Source: Oleispira sp963851095 (GTDB taxonomy: Bacteria > Pseudomonadota > Gammaproteobacteria > Pseudomonadales > Oceanobacteraceae). From it: a DNA stretch of 64,000 bases. Shown here one piece after another: positions 1-8,523 of the stretch; position 1 is the first letter of the stretch, and each line of letters opens with the position of its first letter. The stretch is taken from assembly GCA_963851095.1 (NCBI GenBank), contig CAWKOX010000007.1:186001-250000 (forward strand), written 5' to 3'. Both the position numbers and the translations under genes were made by a program. The notes beneath the pieces are model-generated. The model had not been told where the DNA came from and searched no databases. It saw only the letters and a program-made list of their open reading frames with translations.

Positions 1-2
1 TG

Positions 3-125
3 CTTTTGTTGTGGGTGGGGCGGTGCAATTTCGATCTGCAAGATTTGCAAGATAACCAGGGCAGAGTTGAATACTGCGATATTTTAACGTTAAAAAGCGA
101 TGGCTGTGAAGCATTGGTCTATTAA
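3..125 (+). CDS. C-terminal fragment of an unidentified protein (5' end outside window)
   Basis: Reading frame 3 is open from the window edge to a TAA at 123-125 and gives 40 codons that look protein-like (acidic and polar residues, Cys, Gly, Trp), ending in CEALVY. The other two plus frames close earlier and look less natural. No family is recognisable from so short a piece. It could be non-coding. Confidence 0.35.
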   Translation, partial: LLLWVGRCNFDLQDLQDNQGRVEYCDILTLKSDGCEALVY

Positions 126-164
126 GCATTGGTCTATAAAGCCAATGCTGTCCTTATCAGGACA
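109..164. repeat. Tandem 14-bp duplication followed by two small hairpins
   Basis: AAGCATTGGTCTAT occurs at 109-122 and again at 124-137 (period 15), spanning the stop codon at 123-125. The second copy forms a stem GCATTGG/CCAATGC (126-132 with 142-148), directly followed by TGTCC/GGACA (149-153 with 160-164). No T-run follows, so this is a weak terminator candidate at best. Confidence 0.45.
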
Positions 165-196
165 AAGCCATTCGTGATCTACGAGAAGCGCTGAGT

Positions 197-218
197 ACTA
201 ACTTAAAGAAAAGTTAGT
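197..218. repeat. Inverted repeat upstream of the lipoprotein gene
   Basis: Perfect 8-bp arms ACTAACTT (197-204) and AAGTTAGT (211-218) flank a 6-nt A-rich spacer. It lies about 180 bp before the start codon at 397 in the otherwise AT-rich gene-free region 126-396. It could be an operator or a hairpin. No clear -35/-10 pair was picked out. Confidence 0.3.
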
Positions 219-396
219 CAATCTTAATTCTGATTCTGATCAATTTTTAATGAAATATCATCAGTTCTTCCTAGTATTATTTTTTAATACACTAATTGTC
301 ATATTTTCTCTATTAAGTGTTCAGAGATGATAAATATTGCTTTATTATCCCCGCGCCAAAACTATTGGCAAAAAATATTACATGGAGTAAAGAAAA

Positions 397-1605
397 ATGG
401 CGAATCGTAGACAAATCACTTTGTTGAGTTTACCCATTGTTGCATTAACCGCTTGTGTTCAACAGGTTAATCCAATTTGGGAAACGTACTTTTCGACCTC
501 GCAAAATAATAATAATATCGAATGGTTGAATCATTTAACGTTAGATAATACTAGAGACCTTCTATTAACGGGTGGCAATATCACTACCGGTGCTAATCGA
601 AATGAAGATGGTTTCTTAGCAAAATACGACCAGCAGGGCAGTCAAATTTGGGCAACTAAATATGAACTTCCTGCAAGCGCAAGTAATAGCACACATTCTA
701 ATGAAAAATTAATTGAATCTCGGGTTGATGATGACGGATATATTTATTCTGTTGGCCGACGCTTTGAAACAATTGATGGCGTCGTTCAAGAATCATCGTT
801 CGTGATGAAGGTTAACCAAGATGGAAAATTCATTTGGACAACTAAAATCAGTGATAGTCATGATGTTTTCGATTTAGAAGTCTATGAAAATTCGGTCTAT
901 GTGACTGGCTTTGCAACTCAGCGCTTATCTAAAGACGGCGATGTAGAGCTTACGATTAATAATGCAGATCGCGCTTGGGATATTGAAGTTGATATGCAAG
1001 GCAACATGTATGTTGCATCGAGACATGACTTAGTGCAATACGATTCAAGTGGTACATTGAATTGGCAGTATAGCCATGCTTCTACAGAGTTGAGTTATCG
1101 CGCAAACATTGAGTTAGACGAAGCGAATAACAGCCTTGTTTTATTGCAAGCGGATGGCGATAGTCGTTATCTTTTGCAAAGCTTTTCAATGTTTGGTGAT
1201 TCTAACTGGAATAAATCAATTAGCTTAACCAGTGATAATAGCTTTTCAGGAAAGCCAAAGTTAATCGTAGATGATTCAGCCATTTGGTTCGCGTTCTCAA
1301 ACGATAGCCAAACTAAAGTGGGGAAAGTCTCTACTGCAGGAAGCAGCCAATGGACCTTTACTGAGCAACAAGGCCCTATTCATGGTCTAGGCAAGCTAGC
1401 AAATGGAAATATTGCAGTAACGGGTGCTGGTCATAGTGTATTACTGGATAGCAAAGGTAAGCAATTAGCTAAAAATGATACGTCGCGTGCGGCAAGCAAT
1501 ACTTCAGGTAGTATTGTCGTTGATGGTAATAAGATGTTTGTTGGAACGTCTGTATCGACGAGTGAAAGTGGTATTGCTGTTCATTTAACAATGTTTGAAC
1601 AATAA
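397..1605 (+). CDS. Predicted lipoprotein with beta-propeller-like repeats
   Basis: Function unknown. A lipoprotein signal peptide ends in the lipobox LTAC with Cys20, and the next residue is Val rather than Asp, so outer-membrane sorting is expected. The body has recurring units of the form DG-F-x-K-Y-D-x2-G-x3-W, for example around residues 70-90, 130-150 and 210-225. This is reminiscent of PQQ/SBBP-type beta-propeller blades. The start at 397 is preceded by GGAGTAAAG. The gene is convergent with the AlkS-like regulator and separated from it by a hairpin. Its place beside the alkane operon makes a role at the cell surface during growth on oil conceivable, but nothing in the sequence shows this. 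Confidence 0.7.
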   Translation: MANRRQITLLSLPIVALTACVQQVNPIWETYFSTSQNNNNIEWLNHLTLDNTRDLLLTGGNITTGANRNEDGFLAKYDQQGSQIWATKYELPASASNSTHSNEKLIESRVDDDGYIYSVGRRFETIDGVVQESSFVMKVNQDGKFIWTTKISDSHDVFDLEVYENSVYVTGFATQRLSKDGDVELTINNADRAWDIEVDMQGNMYVASRHDLVQYDSSGTLNWQYSHASTELSYRANIELDEANNSLVLLQADGDSRYLLQSFSMFGDSNWNKSISLTSDNSFSGKPKLIVDDSAIWFAFSNDSQTKVGKVSTAGSSQWTFTEQQGPIHGLGKLANGNIAVTGAGHSVLLDSKGKQLAKNDTSRAASNTSGSIVVDGNKMFVGTSVSTSESGIAVHLTMFEQ

Positions 1606-1630
1606 GTTAACCTCGTTAATTTACTGTTTT

Positions 1631-1662
1631 AATAGCTCAGTGGCTAAACTCACTGGGCTATT
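1631..1662 (+). terminator. Hairpin terminator between convergent genes
   Basis: AATAGCTCAGTG (1631-1642) pairs with CACTGGGCTATT (1651-1662), a 12-bp stem with one T-G wobble and an 8-nt loop. The following sequence is only moderately T-rich, so termination may be inefficient. Confidence 0.55.
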
Positions 1663-1714
1663 ATCTTCATCTATACCATGATTACTTATGTAGAATGTCT
1701 GGTTAGTTTTGTGT

Positions 1715-4381
1715 TTAAAAATAACCCAGCTTCTTAGCTTTATTGATGGCTTGAGTACGATTTTTAACTTGAAGCTTTTCGTAGATATTATGCAGGTGCC
1801 ATTTAAGTGTGCCCTGCGATATATTCAATTCACTCGCCAATTCTTTGGTTGGGTTACCGGATTCGGCCAATTGAATAACGTGTATTTCCTTTTTAGTGAG
1901 TTTCTCAACGTGATCTGACTGCTCAGATCGATTGCCTTGTAATACTTTCCGCAACTTAATGATGAACTGTCTGATGTCTTTTGATTGTGCTTTATTACTG
2001 AAGCGCTCGAGTATGGAAAATAGACTGACTTTGTCGATATTGTATAAGCTTATATAATTTCTGGATGCTGCAATAATCAGGCTTTCATGAAGAGCTTCTT
2101 CAGATTCTTGATAGTGTTTGGCTTTATAGTGCAAGACAGCCAGTATGCGATAGTATTCGGCAAGAATTGCGTAGCGCTTCTGTTCAACATGAATAGCAAT
2201 CCGTTGTTCAATAATGAACTGTGCTGCTAAAAATTCCTCATCTGCAATTAGCAAATAGATACGGGCCCTATAAGTGAGACTCGCTAATAGGGGATTGGTG
2301 GGTGCTTGGCTTGCGTTAATATCGTAGGCATTGGCATATTGCTGCGCTTCATCGACCTTGTCATTGTTAATCATAATGACGATCAGCTCGCTGATCAGAG
2401 AATAGGCGAGTCTATCTTGACCTTCACTTTCGGCTTGTTTGATCTGTTTTTTAAGTACGCTAATTGCACCGTTACTATCGCCATCATCTAGCATGAAGCG
2501 AGAATTTGTTTTGTAGGCGGCGATTAATATATCGGTAAAAGCACAAGGCTGTAATGCTTCAATATCTTTGGGAAAATAGGCTCTGGCATTGGCATAGTCG
2601 GCTTGCTGATAATACAAGGTTGATACCAAAACACTTAACATCTGGTGGATATCAATATCTTTTTTAAGGTGGCGTTGAATAAACTGCAACCCTTCACGCG
2701 CTTTAACCAACGCCTCAAACTCTAAACCTTGCTTGGCTAATAACAGCGTATGCACGGTATCAGTCCAAGCAATGCCGTAATCACTACCGTAGGCTTCGAA
2801 TAATTTTCTCGCTTCATTTAAGGCGTTATTACTGTCGTTAAACTGAGATCTGCATTTGCTATAGAATCCTTTAATCAGCTTAGCAAGGGCCATTTCTAAA
2901 TTGTAATCATCAAGGGCTCTAAACTCTGAATGCTGCTCCCACTTTTTAATCCAGTGATCAATATTATTAAGAGGCTCAATTTTATCTTTGATGGTAAAAG
3001 CCGCTAAGGCTAATAAAGGAACACTGCGTTCAATTTGCATTTTATCGGCCGCATGTTTAGGAATAGCCTTGCTTAATGACAGCGTATTCGTATCTGATTG
3101 CAGTAACTTTTTTTGTAATATTAGGCACAACGTATAAGCCACGACTAATGCTGGGTGTGGGTTTAGTGACTCGCTAGGCAGTTGCTGTAACCAGGTTAGC
3201 AGCTGTTCATGATTGCCTTTGCGCTTAGTTATTATTGTGTAGCGGACTAACCAATGTGCGGCGGTATCATAATCTTGGCAGACAAAAATTGAATTAATTG
3301 CATCTTCAATGTAATTATTATCATAAAGCCATTGGGCAGAATTCTTGATCAGGGCATGGGTCTCTACATCGCTCAGCGAGTCATGGCGCAGCCTATCTAA
3401 ATACTGTTTAAAGCCGTTATCGAAATAATACCAGCGCTGACCTTTATCTTGCGTAGAGAGTAAAAATGCCTGCTGCTCTATAATGGTTCGGGCTTCTTCT
3501 AGACTTTCTAACTCGAGTATTTTTCTCGCTTGGCCTAGGCTGAATTTTTCTACTGCCGAGAGCGCAATATAACTTTGTCGATGATTTTTGGAAAACTCTA
3601 ACAAAGCCGTTTGTCGTAGGTAATCATCCAGATCTTGATTTCCATTATCAAGATCATCGACAATTTCTTGTAAGTTCATTCCTTGCTGCAATTGATTCTT
3701 TATGAGGGATAACATTGCCCCCCAGCCTTGAGCATAATCAATTAATTGATCGATGAGTTGAGTTGAGTTTGCATATTTTTCTTTATCGAACAGAATCAGT
3801 TTTAGCGCTTCAGTAGGAGTAAATCTTAGTGAATGGGTATTGATATAGTGAACTTGGTTATTAATAGCCAGAGAGGCGATATTAAGAGAATGATTTTTCT
3901 TACTGCTCACCATAAATCGTACCTGATCGCCGCTACTGATTAGCAGCGCCGCCAGTAATTTCTTTATAAATGATTGCTTTAAGTGATGAATGCCATCTAT
4001 AAAGAAGGTTGTATTTTCTTTATTAGATAATGTTTTTGAAATGATATACGCAATATCCTCTTCAGAGGAGCGATGTAAGTTAAGCGCTTCATATTCAGAT
4101 AAATGAATGTTTGATAGCGCCAGCGCGCTTGTCAGTTTTTCAATAAAGGTAGTTTTATCGTTATCTTTTTTGTTAATCGTTAGCCATATTTTAACACCCT
4201 GGCTTTTAGCATAAACGTGAGCCAATAAACTGTGTTTTCCAAACCCTGGAGGGGCTTGTAGAATCACCACTTTTCGTTCCTTTAAAGCCTGTAAACTTTC
4301 GGCATAGAGCGCACGATTGATGTGACCTCGAGCCAGTTTAGGCTCGAAGTCTGAAGGTAGAAAAGGATGATCTGTCTTCAT
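1715..4381 (-). CDS. alkS: AlkS/MalT-like LuxR-family transcriptional regulator
   Basis: Large ATP-dependent activator of the MalT/AlkS type (888 aa, usual length about 850-900). An N-terminal STAND NTPase module carries a P-loop at about residues 43-50, a long middle part resembles tetratricopeptide-like helices, and the last 65 residues hold a LuxR-type helix-turn-helix (LTKKEIHVIQLAESG ... NISQGTLKWHLHNIYEKLQ). In Pseudomonas the family senses alkanes and activates alkB. The gene follows alkB and rubredoxin on the same strand with only 14 nt between it and the rubredoxin, so it is probably co-transcribed and may autoregulate through the operon promoter. The P-loop reads APPGFGKHS, where His replaces the usual Ser/Thr after Lys. 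The Walker B-like stretch reads FFIDGIHHL, so nucleotide use may be altered. The alkS assignment rests on architecture plus context. Confidence 0.85.
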   Translation of the reverse strand: MKTDHPFLPSDFEPKLARGHINRALYAESLQALKERKVVILQAPPGFGKHSLLAHVYAKSQGVKIWLTINKKDNDKTTFIEKLTSALALSNIHLSEYEALNLHRSSEEDIAYIISKTLSNKENTTFFIDGIHHLKQSFIKKLLAALLISSGDQVRFMVSSKKNHSLNIASLAINNQVHYINTHSLRFTPTEALKLILFDKEKYANSTQLIDQLIDYAQGWGAMLSLIKNQLQQGMNLQEIVDDLDNGNQDLDDYLRQTALLEFSKNHRQSYIALSAVEKFSLGQARKILELESLEEARTIIEQQAFLLSTQDKGQRWYYFDNGFKQYLDRLRHDSLSDVETHALIKNSAQWLYDNNYIEDAINSIFVCQDYDTAAHWLVRYTIITKRKGNHEQLLTWLQQLPSESLNPHPALVVAYTLCLILQKKLLQSDTNTLSLSKAIPKHAADKMQIERSVPLLALAAFTIKDKIEPLNNIDHWIKKWEQHSEFRALDDYNLEMALAKLIKGFYSKCRSQFNDSNNALNEARKLFEAYGSDYGIAWTDTVHTLLLAKQGLEFEALVKAREGLQFIQRHLKKDIDIHQMLSVLVSTLYYQQADYANARAYFPKDIEALQPCAFTDILIAAYKTNSRFMLDDGDSNGAISVLKKQIKQAESEGQDRLAYSLISELIVIMINNDKVDEAQQYANAYDINASQAPTNPLLASLTYRARIYLLIADEEFLAAQFIIEQRIAIHVEQKRYAILAEYYRILAVLHYKAKHYQESEEALHESLIIAASRNYISLYNIDKVSLFSILERFSNKAQSKDIRQFIIKLRKVLQGNRSEQSDHVEKLTKKEIHVIQLAESGNPTKELASELNISQGTLKWHLHNIYEKLQVKNRTQAINKAKKLGYF

Positions 4382-4395
4382 ACATTGACCAACAA

Positions 4396-4578
4396 TTAAG
4401 GCGATTCCTTATTCTGCTCTAGTGGCTCAAATTCATCCTTGTCGATTAAAAAACAAGAAGGGCAGGTGAACTCCTCAGGTAAATCCTGCCAAAGCGTACC
4501 CGCTGGGTAGCCTTCGTGAGGGCAGCCTATTAGCTCATCATAGACGGTGCTGCAATTTGGGCATTGATATTTACTCAT
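4396..4578 (-). CDS. alkG: Rubredoxin (AlkG-type)
   Basis: A 60-residue one-iron electron carrier. The ligand pairs CPNC (residues 6-9) and CPSC (about 39-42) are both present, with the conserved YDE and the W-x-DLP segment between them. It would pass electrons from rubredoxin reductase to the AlkB di-iron centre. The Gly usual after each CxxC is replaced by Ser and Phe. The tail CPSCFLIDKDEF has one residue more than AlkG2-type rubredoxins, which makes it look like the AlkG1 class. A clear ribosome binding site (GGAGG) precedes the ATG. It sits 27 nt after alkB and 14 nt before the regulator, in the same operon. No rubredoxin reductase is in the window. Confidence 0.93.
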   Translation of the reverse strand: MSKYQCPNCSTVYDELIGCPHEGYPAGTLWQDLPEEFTCPSCFLIDKDEFEPLEQNKESP

Positions 4579-4604
4579 GGTGTAACCTCCGCAGTCTCAC
4601 TGTT

Positions 4605-5795
4605 CTAATTGATAGACTTTTTATGGTAACGGGCAAAAAGTTTATCTTTGGCTTCGCCGTCCATATTAACCAGATTCATATCCCCTTCTGCCCAAGCGAC
4701 AACCTTTGGATCCATTACCCAATACCATAGCGGTGGAATCAAGGTCATCATCATCATGGTTGGGTAGCCTGTTGGCATTTGCGGAGCTTCAGGGTAGTCA
4801 CGCAGCATCTGATAAGGGCGGGTCGGATTCGCATGATGATCAGAATGGCGCTGTAAGTGCAGCGAAATAAGATTGCTTAAACGAAAGTTACTATTCCAAG
4901 AATGCTTAGGTTCGCAGCGCTGATATTTTCCGTTGTCTAGCTTTTGACGAAGTAAACCATAATGCTCAATGTAGTTGGCCATTGTTAACTGGAACCAACC
5001 ATAAAAGGACGTAAAGATAAGGAAAGGGATAACCTGAACGCCCAAAATAAATATCATTGCGCCAAAACCGATCAGTGTCATTAACCAAGAGTGAATAATT
5101 TCATTACTGAATGACCAGGTTGGTTTTCCTAATCGAGAAAGTCTTGCGCGTTCAAGCGCCCAAGCTCTAACAAATCCACCGGGTAATTCACGTAATGCAA
5201 ACTTATACACATTTTCACCCATGCGTGATGATGCAGCATCTTCGGGAGTAGCAACGTGTTTATGGTGCCCCTTATTATGTTCAATATTAAAATGTGCGTA
5301 GCCCATGATGGCCGTAGCAAATTTGGCGACCCAGGTCTGAGTTTTTTTATTAACCCTATGTCCAAGCTCGTGGCTGATTGCAAAAGAGACCGAATGCATA
5401 GCACCAATACCAATAATGGCTCCTAAAAAGTGGTACCAAGGAAGGTCGACTACTGACACGGCATACGCGGTAGTGATGAAAGCAAGCCAGTGAGCGACGA
5501 TGGCAAGGTACATTACCCAAACATAGAAACCGTCGCTTTTTAAGGCATCTTCTTGTTCTTGCGTAGGGTTGTAGGTGTCGTGGCCAAAGATAATATCGGC
5601 GATTGGAACGATAACAACATTAAGCAAAACTAATAACCAAAGCCACAAGCCAGCGGCTTCTGTGGTAACCGTCTGATAAGCGGAAAATACTTGCAAAAGA
5701 GGCACCAGTATTGCCACTAAGAAGAAATATTTTTTAACGCCAGCCCAACTGAGACCACCTTGTGGTTCGGTATTTTGTACATTAAGTGTCGTCAT
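4605..5795 (-). CDS. alkB: Alkane 1-monooxygenase AlkB
   Basis: Integral-membrane non-haem di-iron enzyme that oxidises n-alkanes to 1-alkanols with O2 and electrons from rubredoxin. At 396 aa it has the usual length. All histidine motifs are visible: HELGH (142-146), EHNKGHHKH (172-180), NYIEHYG (274-280) and LQRHSDHH (314-321). Hydrophobic segments lie near residues 23-40, 47-70, 92-115, 120-140, 236-255 and 258-272. By eye, the residue aligned with Trp55 of the P. putida GPo1 enzyme is Asn59, which suggests room for longer chains. It is the first gene of a minus-strand operon with rubredoxin and the AlkS-like regulator. The upstream region holds an inverted repeat that could bind that regulator. 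The only doubt is the substrate range. Confidence 0.96.
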   Translation of the reverse strand: MTTLNVQNTEPQGGLSWAGVKKYFFLVAILVPLLQVFSAYQTVTTEAAGLWLWLLVLLNVVIVPIADIIFGHDTYNPTQEQEDALKSDGFYVWVMYLAIVAHWLAFITTAYAVSVVDLPWYHFLGAIIGIGAMHSVSFAISHELGHRVNKKTQTWVAKFATAIMGYAHFNIEHNKGHHKHVATPEDAASSRMGENVYKFALRELPGGFVRAWALERARLSRLGKPTWSFSNEIIHSWLMTLIGFGAMIFILGVQVIPFLIFTSFYGWFQLTMANYIEHYGLLRQKLDNGKYQRCEPKHSWNSNFRLSNLISLHLQRHSDHHANPTRPYQMLRDYPEAPQMPTGYPTMMMMTLIPPLWYWVMDPKVVAWAEGDMNLVNMDGEAKDKLFARYHKKSIN

Positions 5796-5835
5796 AAGCT
5801 ACCTTTTTGCTGTTTTTGTATTTATTAAGCAAAGT

Positions 5836-5880
5836 GTATTACAACGTTATAGTACAAAAACCTATCGAAAGGTAGGTTTT
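5836..5880 (-). promoter_or_regulatory. Candidate alkB promoter with inverted-repeat operator
   Basis: Upstream of alkB an 8-bp perfect inverted repeat AAAACCTA (5857-5864) / TAGGTTTT (5873-5880) flanks an 8-nt centre. On the minus strand a weak -10 (TAATAC, 5836-5841) lies 17 bp from a poor -35 (TAGGTT, 5859-5864), which sits inside the repeat. A poor -35 covered by an activator site fits AlkS-type activation. This is inferred from position only. Confidence 0.4.
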
Positions 5881-6003
5881 ACAGATTTAGGATTTAACTG
5901 ACGTCTTCTTCTTTTTGTTTCTACACTTTAAAAGCCTGTTACCTAGTCGTTACCTTGGCCTTGTTATCGTATGGCCATCGAAATAACAACGTGAGTGAGA
6001 ATT

Positions 6004-7809
6004 ATGATCATTAACAAACCCAGAACATTAGCACTATCCTTAGCCATACTCTGTACTAGCCTTTTACAAGCCTGCGGTGGCGCCCAAGCAGGTAGTAGCA
6101 GTGGAAGTAGTGATTACAGTTCAGCAAATAAAACAAACCGTCAGCTGTGGCTTAACGGCGAGATCTATACCGTCAACAAGGCCCAGCCATGGGCTGAAGC
6201 GATGGTGATCGAGAAAGGCCAATTGTTATTTGTTGGTCAAGAGAGCGAAGCCAAGACCTGGGTGAATGAAAATACCCAAGTCCATGATTTAAAAGGCAAG
6301 ACAGTTTTGCCGGGCTTACACGATGTACATCTGCACCCACTTGAAGCATCCAGTGAAGAAATTCAGTGCATACTGGATTCCTCTAAGACCGTTAGTGCTT
6401 GGGTAAGCAACATCAAAGCCTGCGCGCAGCAGAATCCTCCAGCAGCTAATGGCGATGGCACTAATGGTACTAGTGGTACTAGTGGAGAGTGGTTATTAGG
6501 TTGGGGTCATTCAATACTGACCCTCGTTGAAAGCAGCACTGAGCCTCGTAAGTTATTAGATGCCCTTAATGATTCACGCCCAATAGCCATTATGGAAGAA
6601 ACCAGCCATAGCGTCTGGGTAAACTCAAAAGCGCTGGAATTATTAGAACTGGATGGCGTCATCACCGAGCAAAATATCGCAGGCGGGGCGGTACTATTAA
6701 ATGAACAGGGTAAAGCGACAGGAGTATTATTAGACGGCGCTGGCGACTTAGCATTTGATATGGCCATGGCCGAAACCCCCGAGCGCTTAGAGCGCAATTA
6801 CCAAAGCTTATTAGCAGGGCTAGATGAAGTTGCCAAAAATGGTATTACCTCCATCGTAGATGCACGTATTTATTGGCAGCGCGGTTATTTAAAAGCATGG
6901 CAACGAGCTCGCGATGAAGATGCGCTAACCGCACGCAGTGTTTTAAGTCTATGGGCTTATCCTAATATAAATGACGAAGCGCAAATCAAACACCTAGCCT
7001 CGTTATATGAAAACGATGTTGATAGTATGTTGCGTATTAACCAAATTAAATTTTACAGCGATGGCATCACACACAATGCCACATCGGCATTATTAGCACC
7101 TTATGAAGCCGGTGCTTATTATGACGAAGTCGGGCCAGTAGGATTAAATTACTTCGATGAGAAACGCTTAACCCATTACGCAACGGAGCTTTCTAAGGTC
7201 GGTTTCAATATGCACATACATGCGATTGGAGATCGAGCAGTACGTGAATCATTAAACGCCATTGAAGCCGCGCAGCTTGCGAATAAGAGCCCAAGCAATA
7301 AAGGTATTGGCCGCCATCGTTTAACCCACGTAGAAATGGTGGCAGACATCGATAAAAAACGCTTTGCAGAACTTGATGTAATCGCTGATTTTCAGCTGGC
7401 CGGTGAATTCACTCACCCTGAAAACTTCGAAGAAATGGAACCGTTAATTGGTGAGCGTGCTCATAGCCAGCTACCCGTGCGAGACATTTATGATACCGGT
7501 GCAGTCGTCACATTAAGCAGCGATTGGGACGTGAGTAGCTTGTCGCCTTTCGTGGGTATGCAGAATGCCTTAACGCGCGGTGCTCAAAGTTTGCCAGACC
7601 TTGCCTCAGTCATTGAAGCGTATACTATTAACGGTGCCTATGTGATGGATCAAGACCACATAACGGGTTCGATCGAGGTAGGTAAAGAAGCTGATTTCAT
7701 CATAATCGATCAAAATCCATTTGACATTGATCTCAATAAAATTAGCGAAATAAAAGTATTAAAAACAATACTCGCAGGTGAAACTGTTTATCAATCTGAA
7801 AACCAGTAA
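6004..7809 (+). CDS. Lipoprotein amidohydrolase (YtcJ-like, amidohydrolase 3 family)
   Basis: Predicted metal-dependent hydrolase of unknown substrate, probably anchored in the envelope. The N-terminus is a lipoprotein signal ending LLQAC, followed by a Gly/Ser-rich linker. The HxH metal motif (GLHDVHLHP), the KFYSDG strand, the HIHAIGD motif and the SSDWDVSS motif occur in the order seen in the YtcJ/amidohydrolase 3 family. Near residue 155 there is a low-complexity insert rich in Asn, Gly, Thr and Ser that the family does not usually have. I chose ATG at 6004. A GTG three codons upstream (5995) is in frame and also possible. It is transcribed towards the two-component genes, starting 18 nt before them, so it may share their transcript. 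Confidence 0.85.
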   Translation: MIINKPRTLALSLAILCTSLLQACGGAQAGSSSGSSDYSSANKTNRQLWLNGEIYTVNKAQPWAEAMVIEKGQLLFVGQESEAKTWVNENTQVHDLKGKTVLPGLHDVHLHPLEASSEEIQCILDSSKTVSAWVSNIKACAQQNPPAANGDGTNGTSGTSGEWLLGWGHSILTLVESSTEPRKLLDALNDSRPIAIMEETSHSVWVNSKALELLELDGVITEQNIAGGAVLLNEQGKATGVLLDGAGDLAFDMAMAETPERLERNYQSLLAGLDEVAKNGITSIVDARIYWQRGYLKAWQRARDEDALTARSVLSLWAYPNINDEAQIKHLASLYENDVDSMLRINQIKFYSDGITHNATSALLAPYEAGAYYDEVGPVGLNYFDEKRLTHYATELSKVGFNMHIHAIGDRAVRESLNAIEAAQLANKSPSNKGIGRHRLTHVEMVADIDKKRFAELDVIADFQLAGEFTHPENFEEMEPLIGERAHSQLPVRDIYDTGAVVTLSSDWDVSSLSPFVGMQNALTRGAQSLPDLASVIEAYTINGAYVMDQDHITGSIEVGKEADFIIIDQNPFDIDLNKISEIKVLKTILAGETVYQSENQ

Positions 7810-7827
7810 TCAACATCAGAGATCCTC

Positions 7828-8523
7828 ATGCTTGTACTATTAGTCGAAGACGAAGTGCCATTAGCCAAGCTCGTATGCGAATACCTTGAAGACGAAGGGT
7901 TCGAAACCGACCATGCGGTAAAAGCGAGCCAAGCAATCGAACTATTAGACAAGCATGATTTTGATGTATTGATATTGGATATTAATCTTCCTGATATGTC
8001 GGGCTTCGAATGTTGTAAGCACATTCGCCAACGCGGCATCAATATTCCCACCATCATGCTAACGGCCCGCCATAGCCTTGACGATAAAGAACAAGGTTTT
8101 CTGGCAGGCACCGATGATTACTTAGTAAAGCCTTTTGCGATGCAAGAACTGGTTATGCGCCTAAGGGCACTAAGCCAAAGAGCCAACCGCAGCGATAAAA
8201 TAGTGTTAGGAAAGTTACAGCTCGAAGTCAGTCAGCATAAGGCGTTTATTAATGATAAAAAAGCGCAGTACGAAATAATACTCACCCCCGATGAGTGGCG
8301 CTTACTGCTGTTATTAAGCCGTGAAAATAAAACCGTCACGCGTGAAAAAATATTCGATCAGTTGTGGCCCGATGGTAGTGGCACAGAGGATGGTCTAAAA
8401 ATGTTGTTATTCCGTTTGCGTAAAACACTGAATATGACATTACAAAACGGGCAGTTCTCTGAGGATACGTTACAGATAATAACGGTTCGAGGTATTGGGC
8501 TAAGACTGGAGTATAGCGAATGA
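7828..8523 (+). CDS. OmpR-family response regulator
   Basis: Two-domain DNA-binding response regulator. The receiver domain has the acidic pair Glu7-Asp8, phospho-acceptor Asp51 in LILDINLPDMSG and the conserved Lys in LVKPF. The C-terminal half (about 130-231) is a winged-helix effector domain ending in the typical RGIGLRLE strand. The stop overlaps the kinase start (ATGA), so it is translationally coupled to its partner. The upstream amidohydrolase gene may be in the same transcript. The signal and targets are unknown. Confidence 0.93.
   Translation: MLVLLVEDEVPLAKLVCEYLEDEGFETDHAVKASQAIELLDKHDFDVLILDINLPDMSGFECCKHIRQRGINIPTIMLTARHSLDDKEQGFLAGTDDYLVKPFAMQELVMRLRALSQRANRSDKIVLGKLQLEVSQHKAFINDKKAQYEIILTPDEWRLLLLLSRENKTVTREKIFDQLWPDGSGTEDGLKMLLFRLRKTLNMTLQNGQFSEDTLQIITVRGIGLRLEYSE

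Noticed and set aside
5129..5413. 94-codon minus-strand ORF in another frame of alkB
   Set aside because: It lies entirely within alkB, whose histidine motifs are intact in the main frame.
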